The notes: a model not told the origin generated them from the sequence alone. Positions 41,103 to 48,985 are shown, counted from the first letter of the stretch. The stretch: 64,000 nt of DNA from an uncultured Treponema sp. (GCA_946411505.1 CAMKEG010000001.1:434001-498000); one strand, 5' to 3'. Made by a program: numbers and translations.

Positions 41103-41992
41103 AAATATTTATTTGCGGAAGCCGAACAATTGAGGATGAAAAATGGATTTATTCAGAGATTGAAAAGTGTATTGCGGAGAATCATTTTACAGATATAACA
41201 ATTCTTGAAGGTGATACAAACATGGTTGATTGGATAGCAAAAAGATATGCAACGGTTCATAACATTCCTGTAATTGAATATGCATCTGATGTAAATTATT
41301 ACCAACGCCACAAAACAATGGCTAAGAATTGTGATTTTATGCTTGTCTTGTGGAATGGAGAATATGCCGATGGTTTGCACGACATTCTGATGGCGGAAAA
41401 GCATAATAAACCGTATGCAGTTCGCTTGAAGAACAATGATATAGTTCTTACGGATTCACTTGAGCATGTTCTGCGTCATAATAAGGAAGTGTTCCGTTTT
41501 TCTGAAAATCCAAAAGAAGTATTTCCTGCATTAAGAAAAGCGATAAATATTGCAACAATTCAAAGAGCTTACACAGATCCATATTGGGAAGAAGGACATA
41601 ACACAGGCTCTTGTTTTTGGGTGATGCCTGTAAAACAGGGCAAAGACTCTTCTGAAGGATCATGGGGTTGTTTCTGCTGTTATGAAGAAGAAATTTCAAT
41701 TGAAGAAGATGTCGTAATGTTTTATTTGTATCTTCAATTTTTAAAACCGCATTATGACACTTCTATTAAATATACCTGCAAGAGTTATCCTGAGCCTGAA
41801 TTTGACTGGTGGGGCTACAACCTTTACACATACGAAAGCGTAAGAAAGATGGCCGCAGAAATGAAAGAATTTTCAAAGGACGAATCGTTGGACGAAGAGA
41901 CGGCGGAGTTTTACAGGACTCTAGCCGATCGCCTTCATTTGATGATGGAACGCCAGCCCAACTGGGATTATATTACATTCGAGGGGCCATAA
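41099..41992 (+). CDS. SLOG-superfamily (YspA-like) nucleotide-binding protein
   Basis: The N-terminus MKIFICGSRTIEDEKWIYSE followed by an ILEGDTNMVDWIAKRY segment has the Rossmann pattern of SLOG proteins, which bind or process nucleotide-derived ligands. The C-terminal half (from about 130) is specific and contains several Cys and Trp. SLOG proteins are common in nucleotide-signalling conflict systems. The gene is noticeably A/T-richer than its neighbours. Confidence 0.7.
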   Translation: MKIFICGSRTIEDEKWIYSEIEKCIAENHFTDITILEGDTNMVDWIAKRYATVHNIPVIEYASDVNYYQRHKTMAKNCDFMLVLWNGEYADGLHDILMAEKHNKPYAVRLKNNDIVLTDSLEHVLRHNKEVFRFSENPKEVFPALRKAINIATIQRAYTDPYWEEGHNTGSCFWVMPVKQGKDSSEGSWGCFCCYEEEISIEEDVVMFYLYLQFLKPHYDTSIKYTCKSYPEPEFDWWGYNLYTYESVRKMAAEMKEFSKDESLDEETAEFYRTLADRLHLMMERQPNWDYITFEGP

Positions 41993-41995
41993 AAA

Positions 41996-42643
41996 ATGCA
42001 GAAATTCCAATCTCTGACACCGCAAGAATTCTCGCAAGGCTATCCACCCGAAAAGATTTACGTCACCAGCGACCTTCACCTTTACCACACGAACATCATA
42101 AAGTATTGCGGCCGTCCGTTTGACTTTTCCCCGGAAGGCTGCGCAAAGATGAACGAATTCCTTTTGAAGAAATTCGACGCGCTGCCGGACGACTGCCTGA
42201 TTTGGAATTTTGGCGACGTGTTCATGAACCGCCACATTGAAGAGGCAAAAATCATGAACGACATAATGCGGATGAAGAAAAATCGAAAGATGCTTTTGAT
42301 TCTTGGCAACCACGACTTTCAGACGAAGAAAACGCCGTTCAAAACTTACATCGAGTTTTTTGAACATCTAGGTTTTGACAAGGTTTTTAAGGGACCTTTG
42401 CTATGCGGGAACATGGTCTTGTCGCACGAACCTGCTTTTCTTGACCCAAAAAGTGACGGCGGCCTATTCAACATTCATGGCCACACGCACGACAAGTTTG
42501 TGACGGAGGACTATTTTTTGAGCGACTTCAACAAGCGCTGGAAAAAGCAAAAGGTCAACCCCGCGCAATACATTAACGTCTGCGTTGACGCCAACGGCTT
42601 TGAGCTGTTGCGCTATTCGGAACTGTTGGAGAAAACGACATGA
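41996..42643 (+). CDS. Metallophosphoesterase (phage-type)
   Basis: The 215 residues show TSDLHLYH, NFGDVF, GNHDFQ, LSHEPAF and NIHGHTH. GAGGGG lies before the ATG. The pattern matches a family of small phosphoesterases often found in phages and islands. It overlaps the next phosphoesterase gene by four bases. Confidence 0.85.
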   Translation: MQKFQSLTPQEFSQGYPPEKIYVTSDLHLYHTNIIKYCGRPFDFSPEGCAKMNEFLLKKFDALPDDCLIWNFGDVFMNRHIEEAKIMNDIMRMKKNRKMLLILGNHDFQTKKTPFKTYIEFFEHLGFDKVFKGPLLCGNMVLSHEPAFLDPKSDGGLFNIHGHTHDKFVTEDYFLSDFNKRWKKQKVNPAQYINVCVDANGFELLRYSELLEKTT

Positions 42644-43425
42644 TTTACATAACAGGCGACACGCACAACACAATCGACATGCACCACCTTACGACAAAGT
42701 GGATGCGGCGCTACTGCGCGCTGCAAGGCGCCGACTATTCCGAGGTAACGGAGGCCATTGTCCTTGGGGACTTCGGCCTTCCTTGGGAAGACTGCCCTGT
42801 TGACGAAAACGGAATTCATCCCGCGGACAAAAGCGACAAATACCTTTTGGACTGGTACAACAAAAAGCCCTTCAAGGTTTTGGCCGTGATGGGGAACCAC
42901 GACAACTACAATATGCTGGAAAAGCTTCCGCAAGCGGAAATGTACGGCGACAAAGGCCTCAAGGTTAGCGAAAATGTCTTTTACTTGATTCGCGGCCACA
43001 TTTACAACATTCAAGGAAAAAGCTTTCTTGTCTTGGGCGGAGCGCAAAGCCAGGACAAAAGCAGAAGGACGCTGGACAAGGACTTGTGGGCTCAAGAAGA
43101 ATGGACTTCGGAAGAAGAAAACGCCTGCATTTCTAGGATAGAAAAATTCGGAAAGGCCTTTGACTTCGTCCTTTCCCATACCGGCCCGCTCAGCGGAATA
43201 AGTTGCATAGAGTCGTCTTGCGACTACCCGGAATACGCGGCTGCCTTTAGGGAAGACAGCAACGTTCGCTTCAACGACAGGATTGACGACATGGTTTCTT
43301 ACAAGCGCTGGTTCTTCGGCCACTGGCACGAAAACTGGGGTTATGACCGCCGCAACCAAAGCCGCTACATTCCGCTGTACACCGAAGGCGTCGTCGTGGA
43401 AAAGCTTTCGGAACTTAGAAGCTAA
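42640..43425 (+). CDS. Metallophosphoesterase
   Basis: The 261 residues show TGDTHNTID, LGDFG, GNHDNY, LSHTGP and GHWHEN, a complete metal site. It is a different subfamily from the one before it. Two phosphoesterases behind a SLOG protein suggest a pathway that cleaves a nucleotide signal or repairs nucleic-acid ends; this is inference. Confidence 0.85.
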   Translation: MIYITGDTHNTIDMHHLTTKWMRRYCALQGADYSEVTEAIVLGDFGLPWEDCPVDENGIHPADKSDKYLLDWYNKKPFKVLAVMGNHDNYNMLEKLPQAEMYGDKGLKVSENVFYLIRGHIYNIQGKSFLVLGGAQSQDKSRRTLDKDLWAQEEWTSEEENACISRIEKFGKAFDFVLSHTGPLSGISCIESSCDYPEYAAAFREDSNVRFNDRIDDMVSYKRWFFGHWHENWGYDRRNQSRYIPLYTEGVVVEKLSELRS

Positions 43426-43454
43426 GGTGTGTTTTTTTTAAGGAGGTATTTGTT

Positions 43455-43838
43455 ATGAAATTTGAAAGAATCGGGAAGCTTATCTTGGCGACGCTTGCGG
43501 CGGCGGCGATTTCGGGCGTTTTTTGCTCGTGCTCGCAGGACATACCGGATGGACAGGGGCTTTTGGTGATTGAGTCCAACGCCGAGGATTTGTACATCAG
43601 GGGCGTATATGTCCGCCGTCCGTCGGAAAATGAAAACTACAAGCAGGTGTGGACGGCGCACAACATCGACGTGACGCACAGCAACGTTTATCTCGACGCT
43701 GGCGCTTACAGAGTTTACGCAACGACTTCATACATGAGAGTTCTTCCGGGAATCGCCGCGAGCGGATTCGCCGACATAATCATCGCCGAAGAACAGACAA
43801 AGTTTCTGTACGTCACCGGCTTGGGGCTCAGCGAATGA
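43455..43838 (+). CDS. Small lipoprotein, paralogue of 32514
   Basis: AAGGAGG stands before the ATG. A signal peptide with lipobox SGVFCSC leads to a domain shared with the 32514 protein (IPDGQGLLVI, NVYLDAGAYRVYA, GLGLSE). In both places a metallophosphoesterase gene is adjacent. Confidence 0.8.
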   Translation: MKFERIGKLILATLAAAAISGVFCSCSQDIPDGQGLLVIESNAEDLYIRGVYVRRPSENENYKQVWTAHNIDVTHSNVYLDAGAYRVYATTSYMRVLPGIAASGFADIIIAEEQTKFLYVTGLGLSE

Positions 43839-43873
43839 CGGAAGAAAACGGCATGATTTGCGCAACCGGTTCG

Positions 43874-44329
43874 TTAAAGCTTGGTATATACATCATAAAC
43901 GCTAATTTCAAGAATTGCCGCGGCCTTTGAGATGGACATCAGTTCCTTGTCAAGGGCTTCCCGCACCGCGTCAGCCAAGACCCGCTTGAAATTTCTATTG
44001 TTCCATTCAATCATTCTTCCCAACGCTTCTTCCATGTGTTTTATTCTTCGTTCCTTAAGAACTTTTGCCACCTTGCTTTTGTCAGTCACTCGTTCATAAT
44101 CTTCAACAAAACAGTCGATGCTGACTCCAAAAAAATTCGACAACTCAAGCATAATTTCAACAGGCGGAATGTCTCTCTGGACAAAGTATTTTTCAAGCCA
44201 GCCCTTGCCGTATTTTCCTGAAAACATTTCGGCAAGCTCGTCTATGTCAATGCCTTTGAGCAAACACCGTTCATAAAGCCTGTCGAGAAAAATTTTCGAG
44301 ATAACGCGCCGGACGCTTTTATTTTTCAT
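43874..44329 (-). CDS. HTH protein, candidate regulator of B-type operators
   Basis: The ATG at 44329 gives 151 residues. Residues 15-60 have an HTH look (ERCLLKGIDIDELAEMFSGK, then a YFVQRDIPPVEIMLELSNFFG segment as in phage repressors). A B-type palindrome lies in its own promoter, so I infer that it binds B sites. There is no protease or ligand domain that I can see. Confidence 0.65.
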   Translation of the reverse strand: MKNKSVRRVISKIFLDRLYERCLLKGIDIDELAEMFSGKYGKGWLEKYFVQRDIPPVEIMLELSNFFGVSIDCFVEDYERVTDKSKVAKVLKERRIKHMEEALGRMIEWNNRNFKRVLADAVREALDKELMSISKAAAILEISVYDVYTKL

Positions 44330-44335
44330 ACCGTT

Positions 44336-44409
44336 ATTCTTTATAAAAAATCTTGATAAGTCAAGCCTTTTACACAAGTCGAGTAATTAGCGCAACGTTG
44401 CGCTAATTA
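44336..44409. promoter_or_regulatory. Operator B0, promoter and 26-base palindrome
   Basis: On minus, TTGACT (44359-44364) lies 17 bases from a weak AAGAAT. TTACACA-AGT-CGAGTAA is at 44370-44386. It runs into a perfect 26-base palindrome (44384-44409) with centre GCGCAACGTTGCGC, a core seen again at 48520. Confidence 0.6.
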
Positions 44410-44429
44410 AACAGACGCTTTAAAGTGGT

Positions 44430-44876
44430 TCATCGTTCTATCCATTTTATTTTTTTGGATTGTGATGCCGTAAAACCTGTTTCAAAATCTATCAGTGAAA
44501 CTTTTTTCAAATAATCCTTGTTGTATTCATTTGGGTCATCATCAATAATTGCGTACTTTTCAACGTCATGGGAGCTAAGGTATTCGTCAATTTCCAACAT
44601 TCTGTTTTGCATGTTTCTGGTCCTTCCGTAAATTGCCAATCCAAATTCTGCAAGTTGTGTGCGCAATTCCTGTAATTGCGCAGTCTCATTTTCTGGAATT
44701 GTTGAATAGCCGTTCTTCCAAGATGAAGTGAGAACGATTTATATTTCAGCTTTCTGACTTAAAAGATACTCGCAAAAAGGCTTTATGCATGCTTTGTTCA
44801 GCTGGAAGGGAGTTTTCCAGCTTGCTTTTGTGTTTAGAACTCCATCAATATCTAAAAAAACAATCCGAAAGTTCAT
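44430..44876 (-). pseudogene. HAD-like hydrolase with in-frame stop
   Basis: From ATG 44876 the minus strand encodes MNFRIVFLDIDGVLNTKASW (HAD motif I). After an in-frame TAA at 44739-44741 it continues in the same frame with IVLTSSWKNGY (motif II) and AIIDDDPNEY (motif IV). One base change explains the break. Whole HAD proteins of this type occur in phages and RNA-repair loci. Stop-codon read-through cannot be excluded. Confidence 0.8.
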
Positions 44877-44884
44877 GTTCCATC

Positions 44885-45070
44885 CCTTAAAAAGAAGCGG
44901 CAGAAGCCACAACGACGGTTATCGCCGTTTATGGCAAATCAAATGGCCACTCTTACTTCCGCAGCCAAGCGGGAGCCGCCGCTTCTTTTGCCGGTAGAGG
45001 GCAGCGCTCCTCTGTCGCATAATTCCAATAAATGGAAAAGCCGCAGTGGCTATCTCTAACGTAACCGGCG
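44885..45070 (-). ncRNA. Candidate structured RNAs R9a and R1f
   Basis: On minus, R9a (44986-45070) begins GCCGGTTACGTTAGAGATAG and closes with ACCGGC. R1f (44890-44985) is an R1 relative with closing stem GAAGCGGC/GCCGCTTC and a TGCCATAAAC-type arm, ending in five T. The 5' part of R9a recurs at 45960-46020. Confidence 0.55.
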
Positions 45071-45075
45071 ATTCA

Positions 45076-45153
45076 AGTATAGCGCATGCGTTAGAAGTGT
45101 CAATATTTTTACACAACGTGAGTAATTGACACGGGACTGAATTGCGGTATATT
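45076..45153. promoter_or_regulatory. Operator B1 with divergent promoters
   Basis: TTACACA-ACG-TGAGTAA lies at 45109-45125. On minus, TTGACA (45098-45103) and TATACT (45076-45081) are 16 apart. On plus, TTGACA (45126-45131) and TATATT (45148-45153) are 16 apart. Confidence 0.75.
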
Positions 45154-45159
45154 AGAATT

Positions 45160-45431
45160 GCCGTTTAATGTAGAGATGCCTGCTGCGGGGTCGGACGCTT
45201 GTTGTTAGACGGTTGAGGAAGTGTGGCGAACTTCAACGGCGTTCCAAGCGGCGTTCGCGCAGGGGACTCTGTTGCGACTTGACAGCTCACGTCGGCGACA
45301 TTCATTCGCTGTTGCGCTGCCAAGACTTGGATTTTAATGATGGGGTTCGGCAGTCCCGCCGGGCGCTATGCATTTTTTAGGCTCGGATTCCCTCGGCTCA
45401 TCAGCTGAGACAAGTTTCCGAGCCTTTTTTT
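45160..45431 (+). ncRNA. Candidate structured RNA R3a
   Basis: The first 85 bases (TTGCCGTTTAATGTAGAGAT and on, closing near AACTTCAACGGC) recur at 45795-45879 with paired changes. The rest is unique. A terminator stem GGCTCGG/CCGAGCC (45380-45424) with seven T ends it. Confidence 0.6.
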
Positions 45432-45439
45432 GTCAAAAA

Positions 45440-45597
45440 AAAAGCTCTTGGAAATGTTCAAGACTCCCACTCAAGGGAGCAAATCCAAGAGCAAAAAAGA
45501 CTTGCTACATGAGGAAAAGATAGCGCAATCAAGTAATCGGAGTTTTGCCGCTCTTTTTCCGGAATGAACCCAGTTCCTCGCCCTGCCTGCAAGTCTG
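45440..45597 (-). ncRNA. Candidate minus-strand RNA R10
   Basis: On minus, GACTTGC pairs with GCAAGTC (45589-45595, 45499-45505) as a closing stem with six T. A second hairpin GCTCTTGGA/TCCAAGAGC with nine T backs it up. The A-run shared with R3a's end makes the two transcripts converge. Confidence 0.55.
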
Positions 45598-45601
45598 CAA
45601 A

Positions 45602-45691
45602 CATATAAGAACAAAATCGAAAAATAGTCAATTGATTTTTGGCGTTTTACTCAACGTGAGTAATTGACACGCGCGCAAATTGCGCTACAAT
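45602..45691. promoter_or_regulatory. Operator B2 with divergent promoters
   Basis: A perfect TTACTCA-ACG-TGAGTAA lies at 45647-45663. On plus, TTGACA (45664-45669) and TACAAT (45686-45691) are 16 apart. On minus, TTGACT (45626-45631) and TATATG (45602-45607) serve R10. Confidence 0.75.
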
Positions 45692-45697
45692 GCTCTA

Positions 45698-45879
45698 GGA
45701 AGCAATGGCAGCTCCCACCCGAGCGTATATCTCGTGAAACTCAGGTTTGTAGCCATATCTGGCGTTCACCGCATTTATGGTTTCTGCCGCTTCCTTGCCG
45801 TTTAATGTAGAGATGCCTGCTGCGGGGTCGGACACTTGTTGTCCGGCGGTTGAGGAAGTGTGGCGAACTTCAACGGCAA
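45698..45879 (+). ncRNA. Candidate structured RNAs R1e and R3b
   Basis: R1e (45698-45794) shares the arms of R1b from the A regulon. R3b (45795-45879) repeats the R3a head, with closing stem TTGCCGTT/AACGGCAA and arm GTCGGAC/GTCCGGC. The two families are joined with no gap. Confidence 0.6.
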
Positions 45880-45885
45880 TTTTGT

Positions 45886-46020
45886 GTTACGTTTTTACTA
45901 ATCTTCCGAAGGTACAAGGGTTCCGTCCTTCATAAAGGCATTACGGTCGAACAATGTAATGTCGGAAGATTTTCTCTTTAATATGGAAAAGCCGCAGCGG
46001 CTATCTCTGACGTAACCGAC
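45886..46020 (-). ncRNA. Candidate minus-strand RNA R9b
   Basis: From the B3 minus promoter the RNA starts like R9a (GTCGGTTACGTCAGAGATAG). It contains a long stem AATCTTCCGA/TCGGAAGATT around a CATTAC/GTAATG hairpin. I see no clear minus-strand T-run, so its end is uncertain. Confidence 0.45.
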
Positions 46021-46026
46021 AATCCA

Positions 46027-46104
46027 AGTATAGTGCATACGCAACAACCGTCAAGCCTTTTACTCAACGTGAGTAATTGACACGCGCACGAATAGCGCTA
46101 CAAT
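46027..46104. promoter_or_regulatory. Operator B3 with divergent promoters
   Basis: A perfect TTACTCA-ACG-TGAGTAA lies at 46060-46076. On minus, TTGACG (46049-46054) and TATACT (46027-46032) are 16 apart. On plus, TTGACA (46077-46082) and TACAAT (46099-46104) are 16 apart. Confidence 0.75.
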
Positions 46105-46109
46105 GGTCC

Positions 46110-46184
46110 AAGTTCCGATGTCAGTAAATCTCTGCCTCAGAAATTGTATCTGAGATTCAAGTTTACCATCGGGACTCTTTTTTT
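46110..46184 (+). ncRNA. Candidate small RNA R8
   Basis: A single long imperfect hairpin pairs CCGATG with CATCGG, GTAAA with TTTAC and CTCAG with CTGAG. Seven T follow. It converges on the repressor gene end. Confidence 0.6.
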
Positions 46185-46189
46185 ATCCC

Positions 46190-46819
46190 CTACATATTAT
46201 GCATGACGGAGCGGACTTTGCCGATGACGCGGAAGTCCTCGCTTTGGCCGCTCTCGAACATCGGGTCGTAGTGGCGGTTGTCGGAGATGATTTTGACGCC
46301 GTCAACGGAGCGCTGGAGGCGCTTCACAAAGCCGCTGCCCTTGTAGATGATGGTGTAGATGCCGTCGCTTCCGTCGTAGCCGCCCGTGTCGCTTATGATT
46401 ATGTCGCCGTCAAAGAGCGTCGGCTCCATCGAGTCTCCCCTAACCCTTGAGGCGGCGAAGTTCGTTCCGTATTTTTTAAGCTCGTTGGGAACGGAAATCC
46501 ATTCCTTAATCTCGTCCTCGTCGGGAACGTATTGGCCGCGCCCGGCGGAAAAGGCCTGCTCCATCACGGGAATGAGAGTCACGTCCTTGGCGGCGGCTCC
46601 GCCCAAGGCCTCTTGGCTCATTCCAAAAAAGGCCTCGGCGGTGGTCTCAAAGACCGCGAGGATTTTGAGCGCCTCCTCTATCGACGGAAAGCGGTTCTTG
46701 TAAATTCTGTTCCTCATCGACTGCAAGTCCATTCCGGTTTCCTTGCAAAGCCATTCCTGCGTCTTGCCCCTTTGGGCCAGCCCGTCCTTAATCTTTTTCC
46801 AAAATTCCTGAGCCTGCAT
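46190..46819 (-). CDS. LexA/CI-like repressor (HTH plus S24 peptidase)
   Basis: The ATG at 46819 gives 209 residues. The N-terminal HTH reads IKDGLAQRGKTQEWLCKETG. The C-terminal S24 domain has VRGDSMEPTLFDGD, with the catalytic Ser, and GFVKRLQ, with the Lys. It should cleave itself when RecA is active. Three GGAATA half-sites lie between it and the umuD-like gene, so it controls both. Confidence 0.88.
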   Translation of the reverse strand: MQAQEFWKKIKDGLAQRGKTQEWLCKETGMDLQSMRNRIYKNRFPSIEEALKILAVFETTAEAFFGMSQEALGGAAAKDVTLIPVMEQAFSAGRGQYVPDEDEIKEWISVPNELKKYGTNFAASRVRGDSMEPTLFDGDIIISDTGGYDGSDGIYTIIYKGSGFVKRLQRSVDGVKIISDNRHYDPMFESGQSEDFRVIGKVRSVMHNM

Positions 46820-46843
46820 GTCCGTTTCGCCTCTACCGCCCAT

Positions 46844-46924
46844 TATATCGAATATTCCAAAAAAAGAAAAGAGTGTATTCCGTTTGATTATTCTATTGAC
46901 TTTAAAGTATTCCGATTGTATTAT
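46844..46924. promoter_or_regulatory. Divergent SOS-type control region
   Basis: On plus, TTGACT (46896-46901) and TATTAT (46919-46924) are 17 apart. On minus, TATAAT is at 46842-46847. GAATATTCC (46850-46858), GTATTCCG (46875-46882) and GTATTCCG (46908-46915) are likely operator half-sites, one inside the plus spacer. Confidence 0.65.
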
Positions 46925-46947
46925 ACAAAAAAGAAGCAAAAATTTAT

Positions 46948-47253
46948 ATGATAACCGGATTCCCAAGCCCCGCCCAGGGCTACGAAGAAAAGGCCTTTGA
47001 CCTCAACGCCCTTTGCGTAAAGCACCCTGCGGCCACCGTGTTCATGACAGTGGACACCGACCGCTACAACAACATGTGCATTTTCAACGGAGACCTTTTG
47101 GTCGTAGACAGGGCCAAAAAAGTCAAGCCCAACTCGCTGGTAGTCTACGAAAGCCAGGGCGAATTCGTCATCGGCAGGGCGCGCAACATAATGGCAGAGG
47201 CGGTGGTCACGGGAGCGGTGGTCCACGTGATCCACACGGTCAAGGAACAATGA
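46948..47253 (+). CDS. UmuD'-like protein lacking the S24 catalytic pair
   Basis: The 101 residues start MITGFPSPAQGYEEKAFDLN, which aligns with UmuD from just after its self-cleavage site (CGFPSPAADY in E. coli). The catalytic Ser region S-G-D-S-M is D-T-D-R-Y, and the Lys in T-V-K-K is V-I-G-R. It therefore seems to be made directly in the cut, active form and cannot cleave itself. It would bind the UmuC polymerase encoded next. Confidence 0.85.
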   Translation: MITGFPSPAQGYEEKAFDLNALCVKHPAATVFMTVDTDRYNNMCIFNGDLLVVDRAKKVKPNSLVVYESQGEFVIGRARNIMAEAVVTGAVVHVIHTVKEQ

Positions 47254-48506
47254 TTCTCCACGCCGACGGAAACAGCTTCTACGCCTCCTGCGAGCAAATC
47301 TTCAGGCCGGACTTGCGGGGAAAGCCCGTGGCGGTGCTTTCCAACAACGACGGAATAATCATCGCGCTCAACAAGGAGGCCAAGGCCTGCGGAATAAAGC
47401 GCGGAGACCCCTACTTCAAGGTCAGCGGCCTTTGCGAGATACGCGGCGTTTCCGTCTTCTCAAGCAACTACGCGCTATACGCCGACATCAGCCGCCGCAT
47501 AACGCAAATATATATGGAATACGCCCCCGACGTTGAGGAATATTCAATCGACGAGTCCTTCTTGTTTTTTGACCGCTGCGACTTTTCGTTTGAAGACTGG
47601 AACAAAATCGGCAGGGAGCTCAAGGCGCGCGTTTACAAGGAAATCGGAATGCCGATTTGCGTGGGGGCGGCCCCCACAAAGACGCTGGCCAAGCTTTACA
47701 ACAAAAAGGCCAAGGAGCGTGGCGGCGTGTTCGTATACCGTTCGGAGGAAGTCGACGCGCTCCTGGCCGCAACGGACTGCCAGACCATTTGGGGAATCGG
47801 CCCCGCCCGCGCCATCGCTCTTGCCCGCCACGGAATAAAGGACGCGCTGGCGCTGAAGCGGATGCCATTGAACGAGGCTCGCCGCCTAATGACAATTCAG
47901 GGCTGGGCCACGGTTCAGGAGCTGAACGGAATCCCCTGCGTGGACAAGGTGGTGAGAACAAAGAAAGACGTGATAACCTCAAGCCGGCAGTTTTCCAAAA
48001 AGGTCTACGACCTCAAGACCTTGGAATGCGCCTTGGTCCAATACGCAGAGCTTGCGGTGGAACGGCTTCGGCAGCAAGGGAGCGAATGCGGCGGGGTTTG
48101 CGTGTTCATATCGACCTGCAACTACTATTCGACAAATCCGGACGAGCAGTATTCAAACGGAGCGGCCGCCGGCCTTCCAAGGATGACCAGCTACACTCCA
48201 GACATCGTGGCCGCCGCGAGAAAGGCCCTGAGGCATATATACAGATACGGCTACGGCTACAAAAACGTCATGGTCACGCTGACGGACCTGCTCCCCGCGG
48301 CCTTCCAAGGCGAGCTTTGGATCGACCCGATGGAGGACATAAAGAAGCGCGAATTGATGAAATGCCTGGACAAGACAAGCGCAGAATTTGGGCGCGGAAG
48401 CCTGACGCTGGCCAAAGGCTTTGAGCTGGACGGCTGGCAGATGAAGCGCGCCTTCCTCAGCCCCTGCTGGACCACACGTTACGACGATTTTCCAAAGGTA
48501 CATTGA
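47250..48506 (+). CDS. umuC: DNA polymerase V catalytic subunit UmuC-like
   Basis: The ATG overlaps the UmuD'-like stop as ATGA. The 418 residues show LHADGNSFYASCEQ, YALYADISRR, EYSIDESFL and IGAAPTKTLAKL-type motifs (here CVGAAPTKTLAKLYN), a Y-family polymerase of normal length. It carries out lesion bypass when the repressor is cleaved. Confidence 0.95.
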   Translation: MILHADGNSFYASCEQIFRPDLRGKPVAVLSNNDGIIIALNKEAKACGIKRGDPYFKVSGLCEIRGVSVFSSNYALYADISRRITQIYMEYAPDVEEYSIDESFLFFDRCDFSFEDWNKIGRELKARVYKEIGMPICVGAAPTKTLAKLYNKKAKERGGVFVYRSEEVDALLAATDCQTIWGIGPARAIALARHGIKDALALKRMPLNEARRLMTIQGWATVQELNGIPCVDKVVRTKKDVITSSRQFSKKVYDLKTLECALVQYAELAVERLRQQGSECGGVCVFISTCNYYSTNPDEQYSNGAAAGLPRMTSYTPDIVAAARKALRHIYRYGYGYKNVMVTLTDLLPAAFQGELWIDPMEDIKKRELMKCLDKTSAEFGRGSLTLAKGFELDGWQMKRAFLSPCWTTRYDDFPKVH

Positions 48507-48519
48507 GCGGGAAAAAGCG

Positions 48520-48533
48520 CAACGTTGCGCTTA
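48520..48533. repeat. GCGCAACGTTGCGC palindrome, second copy
   Basis: The 14-base core equals the centre of the 26-base palindrome at 44384-44409. It lies at the end of umuC and the end of the convergent small gene. No T-run follows, so a protein-binding role is more likely than termination. Confidence 0.55.
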
Positions 48534-48755
48534 ATGATGCACTGTGTGAACTCCAGAGCTGCGAAACGAAACATGGTCAGCTTTGTGAGCGTAAGCTCCG
48601 GTACTCATTCTGTCAAGCTTTATGTTTTTCAGCTTCATATATTTTTTGAATTCTGCTGGATTCCATTTTGAGCGGTAATCTTCGCCGTATTTTGCGATTA
48701 GCTCTTTCTCAAATTCTTTCCACAAAGCTTTCTTTTTTTTTGATATTTTTCTCAA
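48531..48755 (-). CDS. Small basic protein, unknown
   Basis: TTG start with GGGAG five bases upstream. The 74 residues are Lys-rich (KISKKKKALWKEFEKELI) and may bind nucleic acid. It overlaps the upstream gene by four bases. Confidence 0.6.
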   Translation of the reverse strand: MRKISKKKKALWKEFEKELIAKYGEDYRSKWNPAEFKKYMKLKNIKLDRMSTGAYAHKADHVSFRSSGVHTVHH

Positions 48756-48985
48756 AATAGCTCCCTTTCGCCCGGAGCGGGTCTTCCTTTTCGTATTTTT
48801 CTAGCAGCTAAATATTTTTCAGCAGTTTCTTTTGTGATAACTTTTCCTATCAGTTTCTTTTTCCAACCTGATTGAAATGTTCCATCTAGCCATAATATTA
48901 TTAATTGTTTCCTGCTTATTCCAATACCGCCGTTCATGCCGGATTTTAAGAAATCGTCCGTAATTGTTATGAGGTCGTTTTCCAT
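48752..48985 (-). CDS. Small unknown protein
   Basis: The 77 residues have a short beta/helix pattern (ISRKQLIILWLDGTFQSGWK) and a basic C-terminus. No family is recognised. A terminator-ended leader (R11) lies in front, so its expression may depend on read-through. Confidence 0.6.
   Translation of the reverse strand: MENDLITITDDFLKSGMNGGIGISRKQLIILWLDGTFQSGWKKKLIGKVITKETAEKYLAARKIRKGRPAPGERELF

Noticed and set aside
29598..46184. CRISPR array
   Set aside because: The repeats are promoters and structured RNAs of different lengths with irregular spacing; no Cas gene is present.
47013..47249. N-terminal extension of UmuC
   Set aside because: It is an off-frame reading of the UmuD'-like gene; the ATG at 47250 starts the conserved polymerase domain.
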